From JBGPLJ01 sp963826145 (GTDB lineage: Bacteria > Pseudomonadota > Gammaproteobacteria > Steroidobacterales > Steroidobacteraceae), in contig CAWGVW010000002.1 in NCBI GenBank assembly GCA_963826145.1, forward strand, positions 1,364,001 through 1,428,000: a stretch of 64,000 nt of DNA, written 5' to 3'. This document shows, in pieces, positions 51,010 through 61,782 of this stretch. The notes beneath the pieces are model-generated. The model had not been told where the DNA came from, searched no databases, and saw only the letters and a program-made list of their open reading frames with translations. Position 1 is the first letter of the stretch; the number at the start of each line of letters is the position of its first letter. The position numbers and the translations under genes are program-made.

Positions 51010-52372
51010 GTGGCTGACACGAATTCCATTGCCGCACCCGCGGCGCCGACGAACACGAACGCTGAGGACTGGCCGACGCCATTGCAGGTGTGGGGGGGCG
51101 TTGCCCTGTTCGGCACCACGGTGTTTTTCCTGTTCGCCAACAACACCGTCGTCGGCCTGCTGCTGACCATGATCAAGAAGGATTTCGGCCTTACCGACAC
51201 GGGCGTGAGCTGGATCGTGGGAATGGCGGGAGTGCTGTTCGCGGCGGGCGTTTCACTCCCGATCGCGAGACTCGTCGATCGCACGAGTCGCAAGAACAAT
51301 AATCGGAGTCGGCCTGCTGGTGGCGGGCATCGGCACCGTCGTCTGCGGCCTTTCGCGCGGATTCTGGGGGCTCCTGATCGGCCGGCTCATCGGCGGCGGC
51401 GGCGCTTCGGGCAATGGCCCGGCGGTGTACTCGATGCTCGCGGATTCGCTTCCGCCCGAGAAACTGCCGCGTGCACTCGCATTCATGAACATCGGCTTCG
51501 CGCTGAGCCGTCCGGCGGCGCTCGTTTTCGGCGGGGCGCTGATCGCTCTCGTCGTGTCCATGCCGGAGTGGAATCTGCCGGGGATAGGGACGCTTCATCG
51601 CTGGCAAGTCGTATTCCTGTGCCTTGCGATTCCGGAGATCCTGCTCGGCATCCTCGCGCTGACGTTCCTGCACGAGCCGCGACGCCGCGGCTTGCCGAGC
51701 GCCGATGTCATTCCGCTGCCCGATGTCTTCCGCTACCTGTGGGAACACCGCCGGGCGTTTGGGCCGATGTTCGGGGGGCTCCTCCTCAATTCCCTCGCCT
51801 ACGGGGCGGCCACGTGGGAGCCGGCGTTCTATCAGCGGACCTACGGCTGGTCGCCGGCGCAGTACGGCGTGATTGCGGGCGCGATCCAGTTCTTCCTGGC
51901 GCCTGCGTTCATGCTTGCGATCGGATTCCTGGCGGAATGGTACGCAAAGCGGGGCCATAACGACGCCAACATGCGCATCGTTTACTACGGCATGCTGCTG
52001 CACCTGCCGTTCGCCTTCGTGTATCCGCTCCTGCCCGACCCGACGTGGGCGGTGGTGATCGCCTCGATCAATGCCTGCATCTCGGGTTCGCTCGGGATCC
52101 CGCAGAATGCGGCGCTCCAGGTCATCCTGCCGAACCGGATGCGCGGTATCATCACGGCGCTCTACCTCCTCGTCTTCACACTGGTGGGTTTCGGGCTGGG
52201 ACCGACCGTGGTGGCGCTCATCACGGACTACGTGGTACGTGATGAGAGCAAGATCCGCTATTCGCTCGTGATCCTGCAGGTGCTCGTCGGGCCGCTCGCC
52301 GCTTACATTTTCTGGCGCGGCATCCGGCCGTATGGCGAGGAGTACGCGCGATTCAAACGACTGAGCACATGA
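51010..52372 (+). pseudogene. MFS transporter, broken by one frameshift
   Basis: A twelve-helix major-facilitator protein when the two frames are joined. The first frame starts at GTG 51010 and covers helices up to ARLVDRTSRKN. At about 51294-51302 (CAATAATCGG) the reading moves by one base to IIGVGLLVAGIGTVVCGLSRG and continues to KRLST. The joined length is 454 codons. The stop overlaps the SET gene start (ATGA). The substrate is not recognisable. An extra base from sequencing is as likely as real loss. Confidence 0.82.
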
Positions 52373-52833
52373 AACTTGCTTCTGGACGATCCGTCCCGCT
52401 CGTTGAGGTTCGCGATTCGGCGATCCACGGGCGCGGCGTCTTCGCGCTGCGGCGCATCGACAAGGGCACGCGCATCATCGAGTACGTCGGTGAGCGCATT
52501 TCCCACGCGGAAGCGGACCGGCGCTACGAGGACCGGCCGGACTCGGACAATCACACATTCCTCTTCATCGTTGACAAGCGCACGGTGATCGATGCGGGCG
52601 TCGGCGGCAACGAGGCGCGCTACATCAATCATGCCTGCGATCCGAACTGCGAGACGGTGATCGAGCACCGCCGCATCTTCATCGAGGCGGTGCGCGACAT
52701 CGAGCCGGGCGAAGAACTCAATTACGACTACCAGATCCAGCGCGAAGACGACGACCCGCCGAACGTCGACGAGATCTGGGCTTGCCACTGCGGCACGCAG
52801 GCCTGCCGCGGCACGATGCTTGGGGAGGCCTGA
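52369..52833 (+). CDS. SET domain protein-lysine methyltransferase
   Basis: A compact 154-residue SET protein. It has GRGVFALRRIDKGTRIIEYVGE, RYINHACDPNCE and the catalytic Tyr in ELNYDYQ, followed by a post-SET Cys cluster in CHCGTQACRG that would bind zinc with the Cys of DPNCE. This set matches the histone methyltransferase type. The bacterial substrate is unknown. It is coupled on both sides by short overlaps to the MFS and TPR genes. Confidence 0.9.
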   Translation: MKLASGRSVPLVEVRDSAIHGRGVFALRRIDKGTRIIEYVGERISHAEADRRYEDRPDSDNHTFLFIVDKRTVIDAGVGGNEARYINHACDPNCETVIEHRRIFIEAVRDIEPGEELNYDYQIQREDDDPPNVDEIWACHCGTQACRGTMLGEA

Positions 52834-54075
52834 TGACCCGACGGGCGGCCGTCGTCCTCACGATCGTCGGCGCCGCGCTCCTGTCGGCGACGCTTGCACT
52901 GTCGGCCGACAACTGGGAAGCGCTCAATCGAGCGGCGCGCGAAGCCGTCAAGGCGGGTGACTATGCGAAGCTACGTGCGACGCTGGTCGCGTTGAACCCG
53001 CTCATGCCGGGCAATGTGCGGATCGTCTATAACCTCGCCGCAAGCAATTCCATGCTGCAGGATCCGGAGCAGGCACTCGCAGGCATCGAGCGCCTCTGCG
53101 GGATGGGCGTGATCTTCGACCTCGCGGCGGATTCCGATTTCGGACCGCTCAAGTCCTCACCCCGATTCGCCGATGCGCTCGCCTGCATGGCAAGGAACGG
53201 CGAGCCGGTCACGCGCGCGCGCCTTGCCGTCATGCTGCCGGGCACGGATCTCCTGCCGGAGGATCTCGCATACGACGCCCAGAGGCGGCGGTTTCTCGTG
53301 AGCAGCATCCGCGAGAACCGCATTCTCGATTCCACGGGAAAGACCTTCGCGACTTCCGATTGGCCAGTGCTCGCGCTCGCCGTCGACACCAAGCGGCGGA
53401 CGCTCTGGGCGACCACCGGCTGGCTGCCTCAATGCGATGCCTGTCGGGCGGAAGACCGGGACAGGAGCGCGCTCGTCGGCTTCAATCTCGATACCGGCGC
53501 CGAGGTTAGGCGCGTTCCGTCGCCGGTGCCGGGCCTGCTCGGCGACATCACCATCGGTCGCGGCGGGGATCTGTTCGTGTCGGAAGGCGCGCACGGTGCG
53601 ATTTTCCAGTCTGCGCCCGGGCAGCCTTGCGCTCGAGCGGCTCGATGTGCAAGGGGAGTTCGCGTCGCCCCAGCAACCGGCGCTCTCGGCGGACGAACAG
53701 ACGCTCTATGTCGCCGACTACTTGCGCGGCATTGCGGCCATCAACCTCGCGACGAAGGCAGTGACCTGGCTGCAACCGGGCCCGAATGTCGCTTTGAGTG
53801 GAATCGACGGCCTGCAGGTGTTCGGCAATTCATTCATCGCCGTGCAGAACGGAACGAACCCCGCGCGGATCGTCCGCATGCCGCTCGATCTCAAGAGCCA
53901 GGAAGTCCTCGAGGCGAACTGGGCGGGCCTCGGCGAGCCGACGCACGGAATCGTCGTCGGCCACGAGTATTTCTTCCTCGCCAACTCCGGCTGGAATGCG
54001 TACGAGGAGAGCGGGCGCAAGCGGGCGGGGAGCGCGCCTGTCGATTCGTCCATCTGGAAGCTGCCGCTCGACTAG
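52833..54075 (+). pseudogene. exported TPR plus beta-propeller (SMP-30-like) protein, one frameshift
   Basis: The first frame gives a signal peptide (1-24), a TPR-like segment (VRIVYNLAASNSMLQDPEQAL) and the first propeller repeats up to VSEGAHGAIF. At about 53611-53622 (a CCCGGG run) one base must be skipped. The second frame continues GSLALERLDVQGEF and ends SSIWKLPLD at 54075. Joined length is 413 residues. It may be an envelope binding protein or lactonase-like enzyme; the break could be an error. Confidence 0.75.
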
Positions 54076-54530
54076 GGCGCGACTTCCATGTCGACCCGGT
54101 GCATGCCCGGCCCCCAGCCGTCGGGTGTGGTCTTGACTTCCTTCGCGCCGAACTTGGCGAAGAAGGGCGCGGACTTCTGGCTGGCGGCGATCGCAAGCCT
54201 CGCCTTGAGCTTCTTAACGCCGTTCAGCGTACGCGTCATGATCACATGACCGATGCCGTGACGCTGCGCATCGCGCGCGATCAGGATCCAGCGCAGGCTC
54301 ATCACGCCCTTGCCTTCGAGGCACAGGGCATAGCCACCGGACACGCGTCCGTTCAACACGCACACGCAGTAGTCGTCGGCCGATCGATCGAGGAACGCCG
54401 CGAATTCCGCGCGTTCGTTCGGCGCGAAGAACTCCGGGCAGTTGTCGTCGAAGATCGCAAGGCACCGATCACGGTCGGCGGCCTCGTAGGGACGAAAGCT
54501 GGCGGGTGGCAACGTCACTTCACTTTCCAT
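54072..54530 (-). CDS. GNAT-family N-acetyltransferase
   Basis: A 152-residue acyl-CoA transferase fold: FRPYEAADRDRCLAIFDDN at the N-terminus and the acetyl-CoA loop region ILIARDAQRHGIGHVIM. ATG 54530 was preferred over a TTG further upstream. The substrate is unknown. The 3' end overlaps the stop of the convergent beta-propeller gene. Confidence 0.85.
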   Translation of the reverse strand: MESEVTLPPASFRPYEAADRDRCLAIFDDNCPEFFAPNERAEFAAFLDRSADDYCVCVLNGRVSGGYALCLEGKGVMSLRWILIARDAQRHGIGHVIMTRTLNGVKKLKARLAIAASQKSAPFFAKFGAKEVKTTPDGWGPGMHRVDMEVAP

Positions 54531-54622
54531 CCCGGGCCGGGGCAAAATTCCGGCCGCGGGCCGCTACTATAGAACCAAAAGCGACCCTCGACATGCCCAA
54601 GGGAATTGGCAAGGGAGGTTCG

Positions 54623-56483
54623 ATGGGTAAGAGAATCACGCGCCGCGATTTTCTCGACGGCGTCGCACTCAGCATTGTCGCCGGGCTCGCGCCCAGGGAT
54701 ATTTTCGCGGCTGCCGCGGCCTCGTACCCGCCCGTCCCTCGGCGGCGATCGCGGTAGTACGCCCTCAGCGTATTTCATCGCGCACTCCGTGCGCGACGGC
54801 AAGCGCTTCGATCCGTCGAAGCAGGCGGTGGACGAGACCGTGGACCTGGTCGTCGTCGGTTCCGGCATCAGCGGCCTCGCGGCCGCGCATTTCTATCGCG
54901 CGACGCATCCCAAGGCACGCGTCCTCATTCTCGAGAATCACGACGAATTCGGCGGCCACGCCCGGCGCAACGAATTCACGGTCGGCGGCCGGCAGCTGAT
55001 CGGCTATGGCGGGAGCGAGGCGATCCAGTCGCCGAAGACCCAGTGGAGCAAGACGGCGCGTGGCGTCCTGACGGCGCTCGGCATCAACATCGATCGCTTC
55101 AATACGGCATTCGACCGCACGCTCTATCCGGGCCTCGGACTTTCGCGGGCACTCTTCTTCAAGAAGGAGACGTTTGGCGCCGACAAGCTCGTCAACGGCG
55201 ATCCCACCCGCATGGTCGCTGACGACATACCGGCGGGCCACATGAACGCGCGCAGCGTCGCCGCGTTCGTCGCAGATTTTCCGCTGCCCGCCGAGCAGAA
55301 ACAGAAGATCGTCGCGCTCTACACGGAAAAGCGCGATGTCCTCAAGGGGAAGAAAGCCGAAGAGAAGGAGGACTTTCTCTGGACGCTGAGCTACCGCGAT
55401 TTCATCATGCAGCATTGGGGCCTCGGCGATCTCGCGGCCAAGGCCTTCCAGGGACGGAGCCTTGATTTCTGGGCGGTCGGAGTCGACGCGTTGTCCGCGC
55501 ACGATGCGATGGACACGGGCTTTCCAGGATTCCAGGGGCTCGGCCTTGGAATGAGCGACGCCGCGAAGGCCGAACTCGACGACCCGTACATCTATCACTT
55601 CCCGGACGGCAACGCCTCGATTGCGCGCTCGCTCGTGCGCAAGCTCATTCCCGGCGTCGCGCCGGGATCGACGATGGAAGACATCGTCACCGCGAAGTTC
55701 GACTACTCGAAGCTCGATGAGCCGAATGCGCCCGTGCGGCTGCGGCTCAACAGCACCGTCGTAAGCTTGAGGAACCTTCCCTCAGGGCAGGTCGATGTCG
55801 GCTACGTCGCGGGTGCGAATCTGCATCGCGTGCAGGGTACGCGCGCGATCTACGCGGGCTACGGCATGATGTTGCCCTATATCTGTCCCGAGATCGGCGC
55901 GAAGCAGCACGAGGCTCTGTCGGCGGGCGTGAAGGCGCCGCTCGTCTACGTGAACGTTGCGGTGAACAACTGGCAACCGTGGGCGAAGCTCAAGGCGCAC
56001 GAGATCACGAACCCGATGGGCTTCTTCTCGCGCCTCAAGCTCGATTATCCGGTGAGCCTCGGCAACTACAGGTGCTCGTCAAAGCCCGAGGATCCGATTC
56101 TTCTGCACCTCGTGCACGTGCCGACGGTGCCATTCGCCGGGCTCGATCAGCGCGCCGCCTGGCGCGCGGCGCGTGCGCTCCTCTACGCAATGCCGTTCGC
56201 GGAATTCGAGAAGCAGGTGCGCGACGAGCTCACGCGCATGCTCGGACCCGGCGGCTTCAACGCCGATCGCGACATCGCGGCGATCACCGTCAATCGCTGG
56301 GGTCACGGTTACGCCTACGGCATCAATTCGCTCTTCGACGAGGAGCCGGAACCACCGGTCAACGTCGTCGGCCGCAAGAAGATCGGCCACCTCGCGATCG
56401 CGGGCTCGGATGCCGCGTGGGATGCGTATGCCCACGCAGCGATCGACGAGGCGCATCGTGCCGTCGGCGAGATCTCGACCTAG
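54623..56483 (+). pseudogene. Tat-exported FAD oxidoreductase resembling spermidine dehydrogenase, one frameshift
   Basis: AGGGAGG five bases before ATG 54623 sets the start. The signal TRRDFLDGVALS is a twin-arginine type. A shift of one base at about 54726-54738 joins it to the rest, which reads GGDRGSTPSAYFIAHSVRDG, the FAD Rossmann motif VVVGSGISGLAAAHFYR, LILENHDEFGGHARRNEF and VNRWGHGYAYG. The domain layout and the RGS.P.AYF..AHSVRDG block resemble spermidine dehydrogenase. The joined protein is about 619 residues. Whether the break is real is open. Confidence 0.78.
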
Positions 56484-56497
56484 GTCGCGCGCGGTGC

Positions 56498-58122
56498 TCA
56501 CTGAGTGGCAGGCGCCTCGGCGCTCGCGAGGTCCGCGCGCTGACCGGTCAGCTGCCAGCGTATGAGCGCGACGGGAATCACGCCGGCGACGTTGAACTCG
56601 TCGAAAAAGCGCCGCATCGTGAAGTCCTTGCCGAGCTGGTGCGAGCGCACGCGGATCAGCTCCTCGATCATCGCCTTACCGGTCACGTAGCTCGTGCCGT
56701 AGGTTGGCTGGCGCAGGTAGAGCTGCTGCTCGAAACCGAGGAGGTCGAGTTCGGGATGCATCCAGCCGCGTGGCGTCCATTCCACCTGGAAAGCCTTTGC
56801 CTGCTGAATGTCGAATTCGTTCGCCTGGCTGTAGAGCGAGGCGAGGCCGCGTGCGCAGCGCTGCGCCAGCATGATCCAGACGACTTCGCGCGCTCGCGGA
56901 TTGTCGTCGTAGTAACCCATGTGCAGGATCAGTTCCTCCATCGCCGTCGCCATGCCCTCGGCGCGGTTGTCCCACACGTTGAAGAGCAGGGTGCCGCGGC
57001 GGATCGGGCTCGGATTGGGCTTCGTGCTTCATCCACGCGTGATCGAACCAGTGATAGAAGTGCGCATAGAGCGCCATCGGTTCGTAGTGACTCGCGATCG
57101 CAAAGAAATTGCGCTTCGCCGGCTCGACGTACGGATCGATGTGCACGCGCATCGCCGGGTCCAGGTAGTCATCGACCGTCAGGATGTCCTTCACCTTGAG
57201 CCAGGCCATGTACTTCGTGACGGCGGCCTCGCCGTGCGCGCGATGCTCCTCGGCATTCGCATCGGCTTTCAGCTCGGGCAAGCCGCGATTGCGTTCCTCT
57301 TCGAGGCGGAGCGACGCATGCGCACGCGCGAGCTCGCGATTGAGGAGCGTCACCTCTTCGTCCCAGGTCATCGGAACGAGGAAGACGTTCTGCAGGGCCC
57401 AGGTGTAGTTCTCCTTGCCGACGCCCGACGGGCCGGTCTTCGACGGCGCCTGGCTGTCGAGCCAGCCGATGAAGTCGTGCGTCGCCGCTGTCGCCGCCTG
57501 GATCGAAGCCTTGAGCTCGGGACCCGACTTCGCGGTGGTCTCTGCGAGGGTCGTGAGGTCCGAGACCTGCGTCTTCATCGTGCCGGTGCCTGTGATCCAA
57601 AGGTCGTGCGCATTGCCGGTGAGGTTGAGCCGCGCCTGCTTGAGGAGCGGCGGAATGATCGCGATCGCTTTCGCGAGCTTCTTCTCGTCGGCGTGCGAGA
57701 GCGGAAACGAATACATCCAGAGCTCCACGACGTCGTGATGCGTCGGCCCCTCGTGCGCGGGCGTGTCGCTCTGCTCGGTCCAGATCGTCTTGTAATACGC
57801 CGGGTCGCGCTCCCAGGGCCTCAACACGCGAAAATCGAACTCCATGCCGTTGAGATCCGCGCGCACGAGGGCGTAGTCGACCTGCTGGTCAACCGGCCAT
57901 AGTGCCCGGGTCGATCGCGGCGAGCCGCGCCTGAAAAGTCTTGAGCTCCGCGAAGCGCTTGGCAACCGTAGCCGCCGTGTAGTCGGGCGCGCCGTCGCGC
58001 AGAGGCGGATGCTCGAACGCCTGCCACTCGGCGAAGAGCGCGGTGAGATCCTGGTAGCGTGCCGGCGGCGCGGCGTCGGCGGCGAGTGAGAACGTGTTTG
58101 CCATGAGTAGCATCCCGATCAA
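56498..58122 (-). pseudogene. second DUF885 peptidase-like protein, two frameshifts
   Basis: Joining three frames gives about 540 residues. The N-terminal piece has a short signal (FSLAADA) and ends near 57907 in RLAAIDP; the middle (WPVDQQVDYALVRADLNGMEFDFRVL) runs to about 57020; the last part (RRGTLLFNVWDNRAEGMATAMEEL) runs to 56498. Both breaks need one base skipped, in GGG and CCC runs. The family zinc motif HExxGHH is not visible, so it may be inactive. Start is uncertain: TTG 58122 or ATG 58113. It is the last gene of the M28-nitrilase-DUF885 cluster. Confidence 0.75.
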
Positions 58123-58149
58123 AGTCGTTCATGTGGAGCACGGTCCGCT

Positions 58150-59083
58150 TCAAGGATCGCGCGTGAAAGCGACGGCGGGCGTGTCGGCTTCGTTCACGAC
58201 GAGCCGGAAGACGTCCGGCCGCGCGTAGTGTCCGACGACATCCATGTCGAACTTGCCGCGTGCCAGCGCTCCGCGATCTATTTCGCGCCGTCAGCAGGCA
58301 TTCGCCCTCGTAGTTCGGCCCCGCCAGGACATTGCCGAGCGGATCGACGATGCAGCTTCCGCCGCGCGAAACGACCTCGTCGTCTTTGGCTGCGACCGCG
58401 CCGTGGACTTCCGGATAGTGGCTGCGTCTCGCGAAGAGGTTCGCCGAGAGCACGAAGCAGCGCCCTTCGGTCGCGATGTGACGCATGCTCGCATGCCAGC
58501 TCTCGCGTCCGTCGGCTGTCGGCGCGCAATAGAGCTCGATGCCTTTCGCGTAGTAGGCGGCGCGCAGGAGCGGCATGTAGTTTTCCCAGCAGATGGCCGC
58601 ACCGATCTTGCCGAGCGGTGTGTCGAAGACGGGTAACGTCGAGCCGTTGCCGAATCCCCAGATGAGCCGCTCGGCCGCGGTCGGCATGAGCTTGCGATGC
58701 TTGCCGAGAAGCGCGCCGGTCGGCGCGAAGAATACGACGGTGCAGTAGAGCGTGCCGCCATCGCGCTCGATGACGCCGACGACGAGGTGTTGACTGTGTC
58801 CGGCGGCAATCTCGCCAAGCCGGGCGCACTCGGGGCCCGGCAGGTCGATGGCGGCATCGTAGTAGCGCCGAAAGGCCTCGCGGCCGTCCGCCGATCTCGA
58901 ACCGACCACGGTGCCGAAGTCGCTGCCGCGCGGATAGCCGCCGATCAGCGCCTCCGGGAACAGCACCAGGCGCGCGCCGGCGGCAGCGGCCTGTGCGGTG
59001 AATGCAGCGACCTTGTCGACCGCGGCCGCGGTGTCTCTCGCCGGAGAGACCTGCGCAACGGCAACCGTGAAGGTCGGAGACAT
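58150..59083 (-). pseudogene. nitrilase/carbon-nitrogen hydrolase, one frameshift near the 3' end
   Basis: The Glu-Lys-Cys triad is visible in LFPEALIGGYPRG, GKHRKLMPT and AAICWENYMP, with the ring of nitrilase motifs intact. The main frame runs from ATG 59083 to about 58285. Skipping one base there gives EIDRGALARGKFDMDVVGHY and stops at 58150, for 310 residues, the usual nitrilase length. The substrate is probably an aliphatic or arylaceto nitrile. The start is 9 bp after the M28 gene stop. Confidence 0.88.
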
Positions 59084-59091
59084 GTGCGGTG

Positions 59092-61426
59092 CTACTGCGT
59101 GCGTGCGTCGAATTTTCCGGCCTGCGCGTTCACGAGCGCAGTCGCCTGGTCGAGCCGGTCGCAATAGACGCCGAGCGCCTTTGCCGTGATCTTCGCGTAC
59201 TCGGTTGCCTCGTCCCAGCGCTGACCTTCAAGGGCCTCGCGAACGCCGGGCAGCGTCTTCACGCCGTAGCCGGTGAGGAGGCCCGGTGCATAAATCAGGT
59301 GCCGGAACCACGATCGGCCCGGCAGGCCTGCGTCCGTCGTGAGTTCCTGTTCCATTCCCTGAAGGAGGGCATTGAGCTGGCCGCGCACCGGCTGCGTCAG
59401 CCGGATTTCGCCGCTCGCGATCTTCGCATAAGCGGTGTCGTAGCCGCCGGCGCTCTGCTTGAGCCGCGTGACAGCGGCATCGAGCGGCGTGAGGTCGATG
59501 GCCGGCACGGTCTTCAGGCGTTCGGGGGCGAGCACCGGCCGTGTCGGGTCGGCCGCGAGACCGAACGCATTTGCGTCGATGAGCTTGCCGAGGTCATCGC
59601 TCTTCTTGCGTTTGTCGTCGGCAAGCTTGCGGACTTCCGCAAGGTAGCGGTCGACCGTTTCCGCCATGCCGCGGAACTGCATCGGGAGCACCGGCGCATT
59701 CGCCATGCGCAGCACGACGCGGCCCATGGTCTTTGCTTCCGCGACGCCGTAGGCGAAACCCGGATCGCCGAAGCGCACATAGTGATCGTAGGAATCGTAG
59801 ATCGAGTGATAGACGCCGTCCTGATCGTCTTCGCCGTCGTAGGCGATGTCGAGCGTCGTCACGCCAAGGTGCTGCAGGAAGGGCGTGTAGTCGGAGCCCG
59901 ATCCGAGGGCGTCGCGACCGGCAGGTCGCCACCTTCAGCGGCAATCTTCGCGGTCGACTTGTCGTCTTCGTCCGCGCACTTCTCGTAGCCCTTGACCAGC
60001 ATGCGCGCCCGCAGCCGCGCCTGCACCGACGTGCCCGTTTCCGGATCCTTCACGTCTGCGGCGATTTCGTTGACGAAGTGCTGCAGCGAGTGGCTGCCGT
60101 TGAGATTGAGGAAGCCGCGCGTGTTCGTGTCCGAGTTGAGGTAAAGGACGGCCTTGTGCGCGAGCTCAGCCGCATGTTGCTCGACCCATTCGGTCGAGCC
60201 GAGGAGGCCGACTTCCTCGCCGTCCCAGCTTGCAAAGATGATCGTGCGTTGCGGCTTCCAGCCGTTCTTGAGGAGCGCCCCGATCGATTTCGCCTCCGCC
60301 ATCATGGCGACGGTGCCGGAGAGCGGATCCCACGCACCCTGCACCCAGCCGTCACGATGATTGCCGCGGATGACCCAGGCATCCGGCTTCGGCCGATCCC
60401 GGAATGCGCGCGATGACGTTGTAGAGCGGCTTCAGGCTCCAGTCCGATTCGATCCTGAGTCGCACCTTCGCGGCGCCCGGGCCGATGTGATAGGTGATCG
60501 GGAGCGAGCCGCGCCAGGACTTCGGCGCAACCTGGCCCGATATCGATTCGAGCAGCGGCCGGGCATCCGCGTAGGAGATCGGCATCACCGGAATCTTGAG
60601 GATCGTCACCGCGTCCGCGATGGCGAGGCGTCTCGCATCCTTCGTCGCCCCCACACCCGGCGTCAACGGATCGCCCGGATAGATCGGCGTATCGAGCACC
60701 GATCCACGCTGAACGCCGTACTCGGGCCGCCAGCCGCCCTTGGGATAGACGTCGCCCATCGCGTAGCCGTCGTCCTGGGGGTCGGAGTAGATGAGGCAGC
60801 CGATTGCGCCGTGCTCGTAGGCGAGCTTCGGCTTCAGGCCGCGCCAACCCGCGCCGTAACGGACGATGGCGATCTTGCCCTTGACGTCGACGCCATGGCG
60901 CGCGAGTTCGATGTAGTCGTCCGGCATGCCGTAGTTGACGTAGACGAGTTCGCCCGTCACGTCACCGTCCGCGCCGTAGGCGTTGTAGGGCGGAAGGCCA
61001 TCCGTGCGGCCGGAGGTCGAGTCGCCCTCGACGGCCGGTTCGTGCAGTTTCGCGGTAAATGTCACCGGCGCGATCATCTCGAGCGAGGTGTGCTTGGGCG
61101 TCGGGTAGAGCACATAGAAGGTTTCGATTTCCGCTTTCCAGCCCCAGCTGCGGAACTGCTTCTGCAGGTATTCGGCATTCGATTTGTCGTGCGGCGTACC
61201 GACGTGATTGGCTTCGGCCGCGAGGAGCTTGAGCCAGGGGCCGAAGTCGGCGGCATTGATCCCTGCATCGAAGCGCTGTTCGAGCGTCCGCTGCCCATCG
61301 GAGCCGGCCTGCGAGAATCCGAGGAGCGGCGGTGTCGCAGGGTCGGCGGCGCTCGACGCCTCAAGAGCGGCGAGAGACAGGGACGCGGATATCAGGAACG
61401 GAGCGAAGACGGGTTGCGAGCTGCAT
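59092..61426 (-). pseudogene. M28 zinc carboxypeptidase (glutamate carboxypeptidase II/TFR-like), three frameshifts
   Basis: Joined frames give a large secreted peptidase. The start at ATG 61426 and the signal peptide (FAPFLISASLSLAALEA) need one base skipped near 61415. PA and apical segments follow (FRSWGWKAEIETFYVLYPTP). Another one-base skip near 60396 leads to zinc ligands in IRGNHRDGW, GAWDPLSG, WDGEEVGLLGSTEW and LYLNSDTN. Near 59917 the frame moves the other way, to GSGSDYTPFLQHLG and YHSIYDSYDHY, then the TFR-dimer C-terminus. The call is firm; the breaks may be errors. Confidence 0.85.
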
Positions 61427-61537
61427 TGTTGGTATTTTCCGGGCGGCGAAAGACCGTGGATTCTGCCACAGCAGCGGCTTGCGGCTAGTATTGCCCGGCT
61501 AGCTATTGCGAGTAGACGGTTTCCAAGGGGGCGATCA

Positions 61538-61767
61538 ATGCGAACCATAAAGACCCTGCTGGTCGCTGGAATGGCGCTCTTTCTGACTCTGGCGGCATTC
61601 GGCAACATCACCATGCCCGACGTCGGCTTTGGAGCCGTCAAGACAGCGGTCGGAATGCATGGGACCTTTGCTGGATCGGAGCCGCAAGGATGTGGGCCGG
61701 GCGCGCCTCGGCTGAGGCCTTCGCGTCGGCCATGCTCATCGGTCTGTGGTTGAATACGGATGACTGA
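61538..61767 (+). pseudogene. DUF2165 membrane protein remnant
   Basis: The first 40 codons from ATG 61538 match DUF2165 well (TLLVAGMALFLTLAAFGNIT then VGMHGTF). The frame then changes, and from 61672 the sequence WIGAARMWAGRASAEAFASAM matches the middle of the same family, about 35 residues further on. It then ends after LIGLWLNTDD, missing the C-terminal half. Unlike the other broken genes, this one has real internal and terminal deletions, so it is a true pseudogene. Confidence 0.65.
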
Positions 61768-61782
61768 AACTGCGAGCGAACC

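Noticed and set aside
57821..59164. A single nitrilase-plus-peptidase fusion ORF
   Set aside because: The C-terminal part after about 58285 loses all family similarity and reads Arg-rich. A one-base shift restores the proper nitrilase end.
61538..61753. DUF2165 as an intact short protein
   Set aside because: The reading frame changes in the middle and the C-terminal half of the family is missing.
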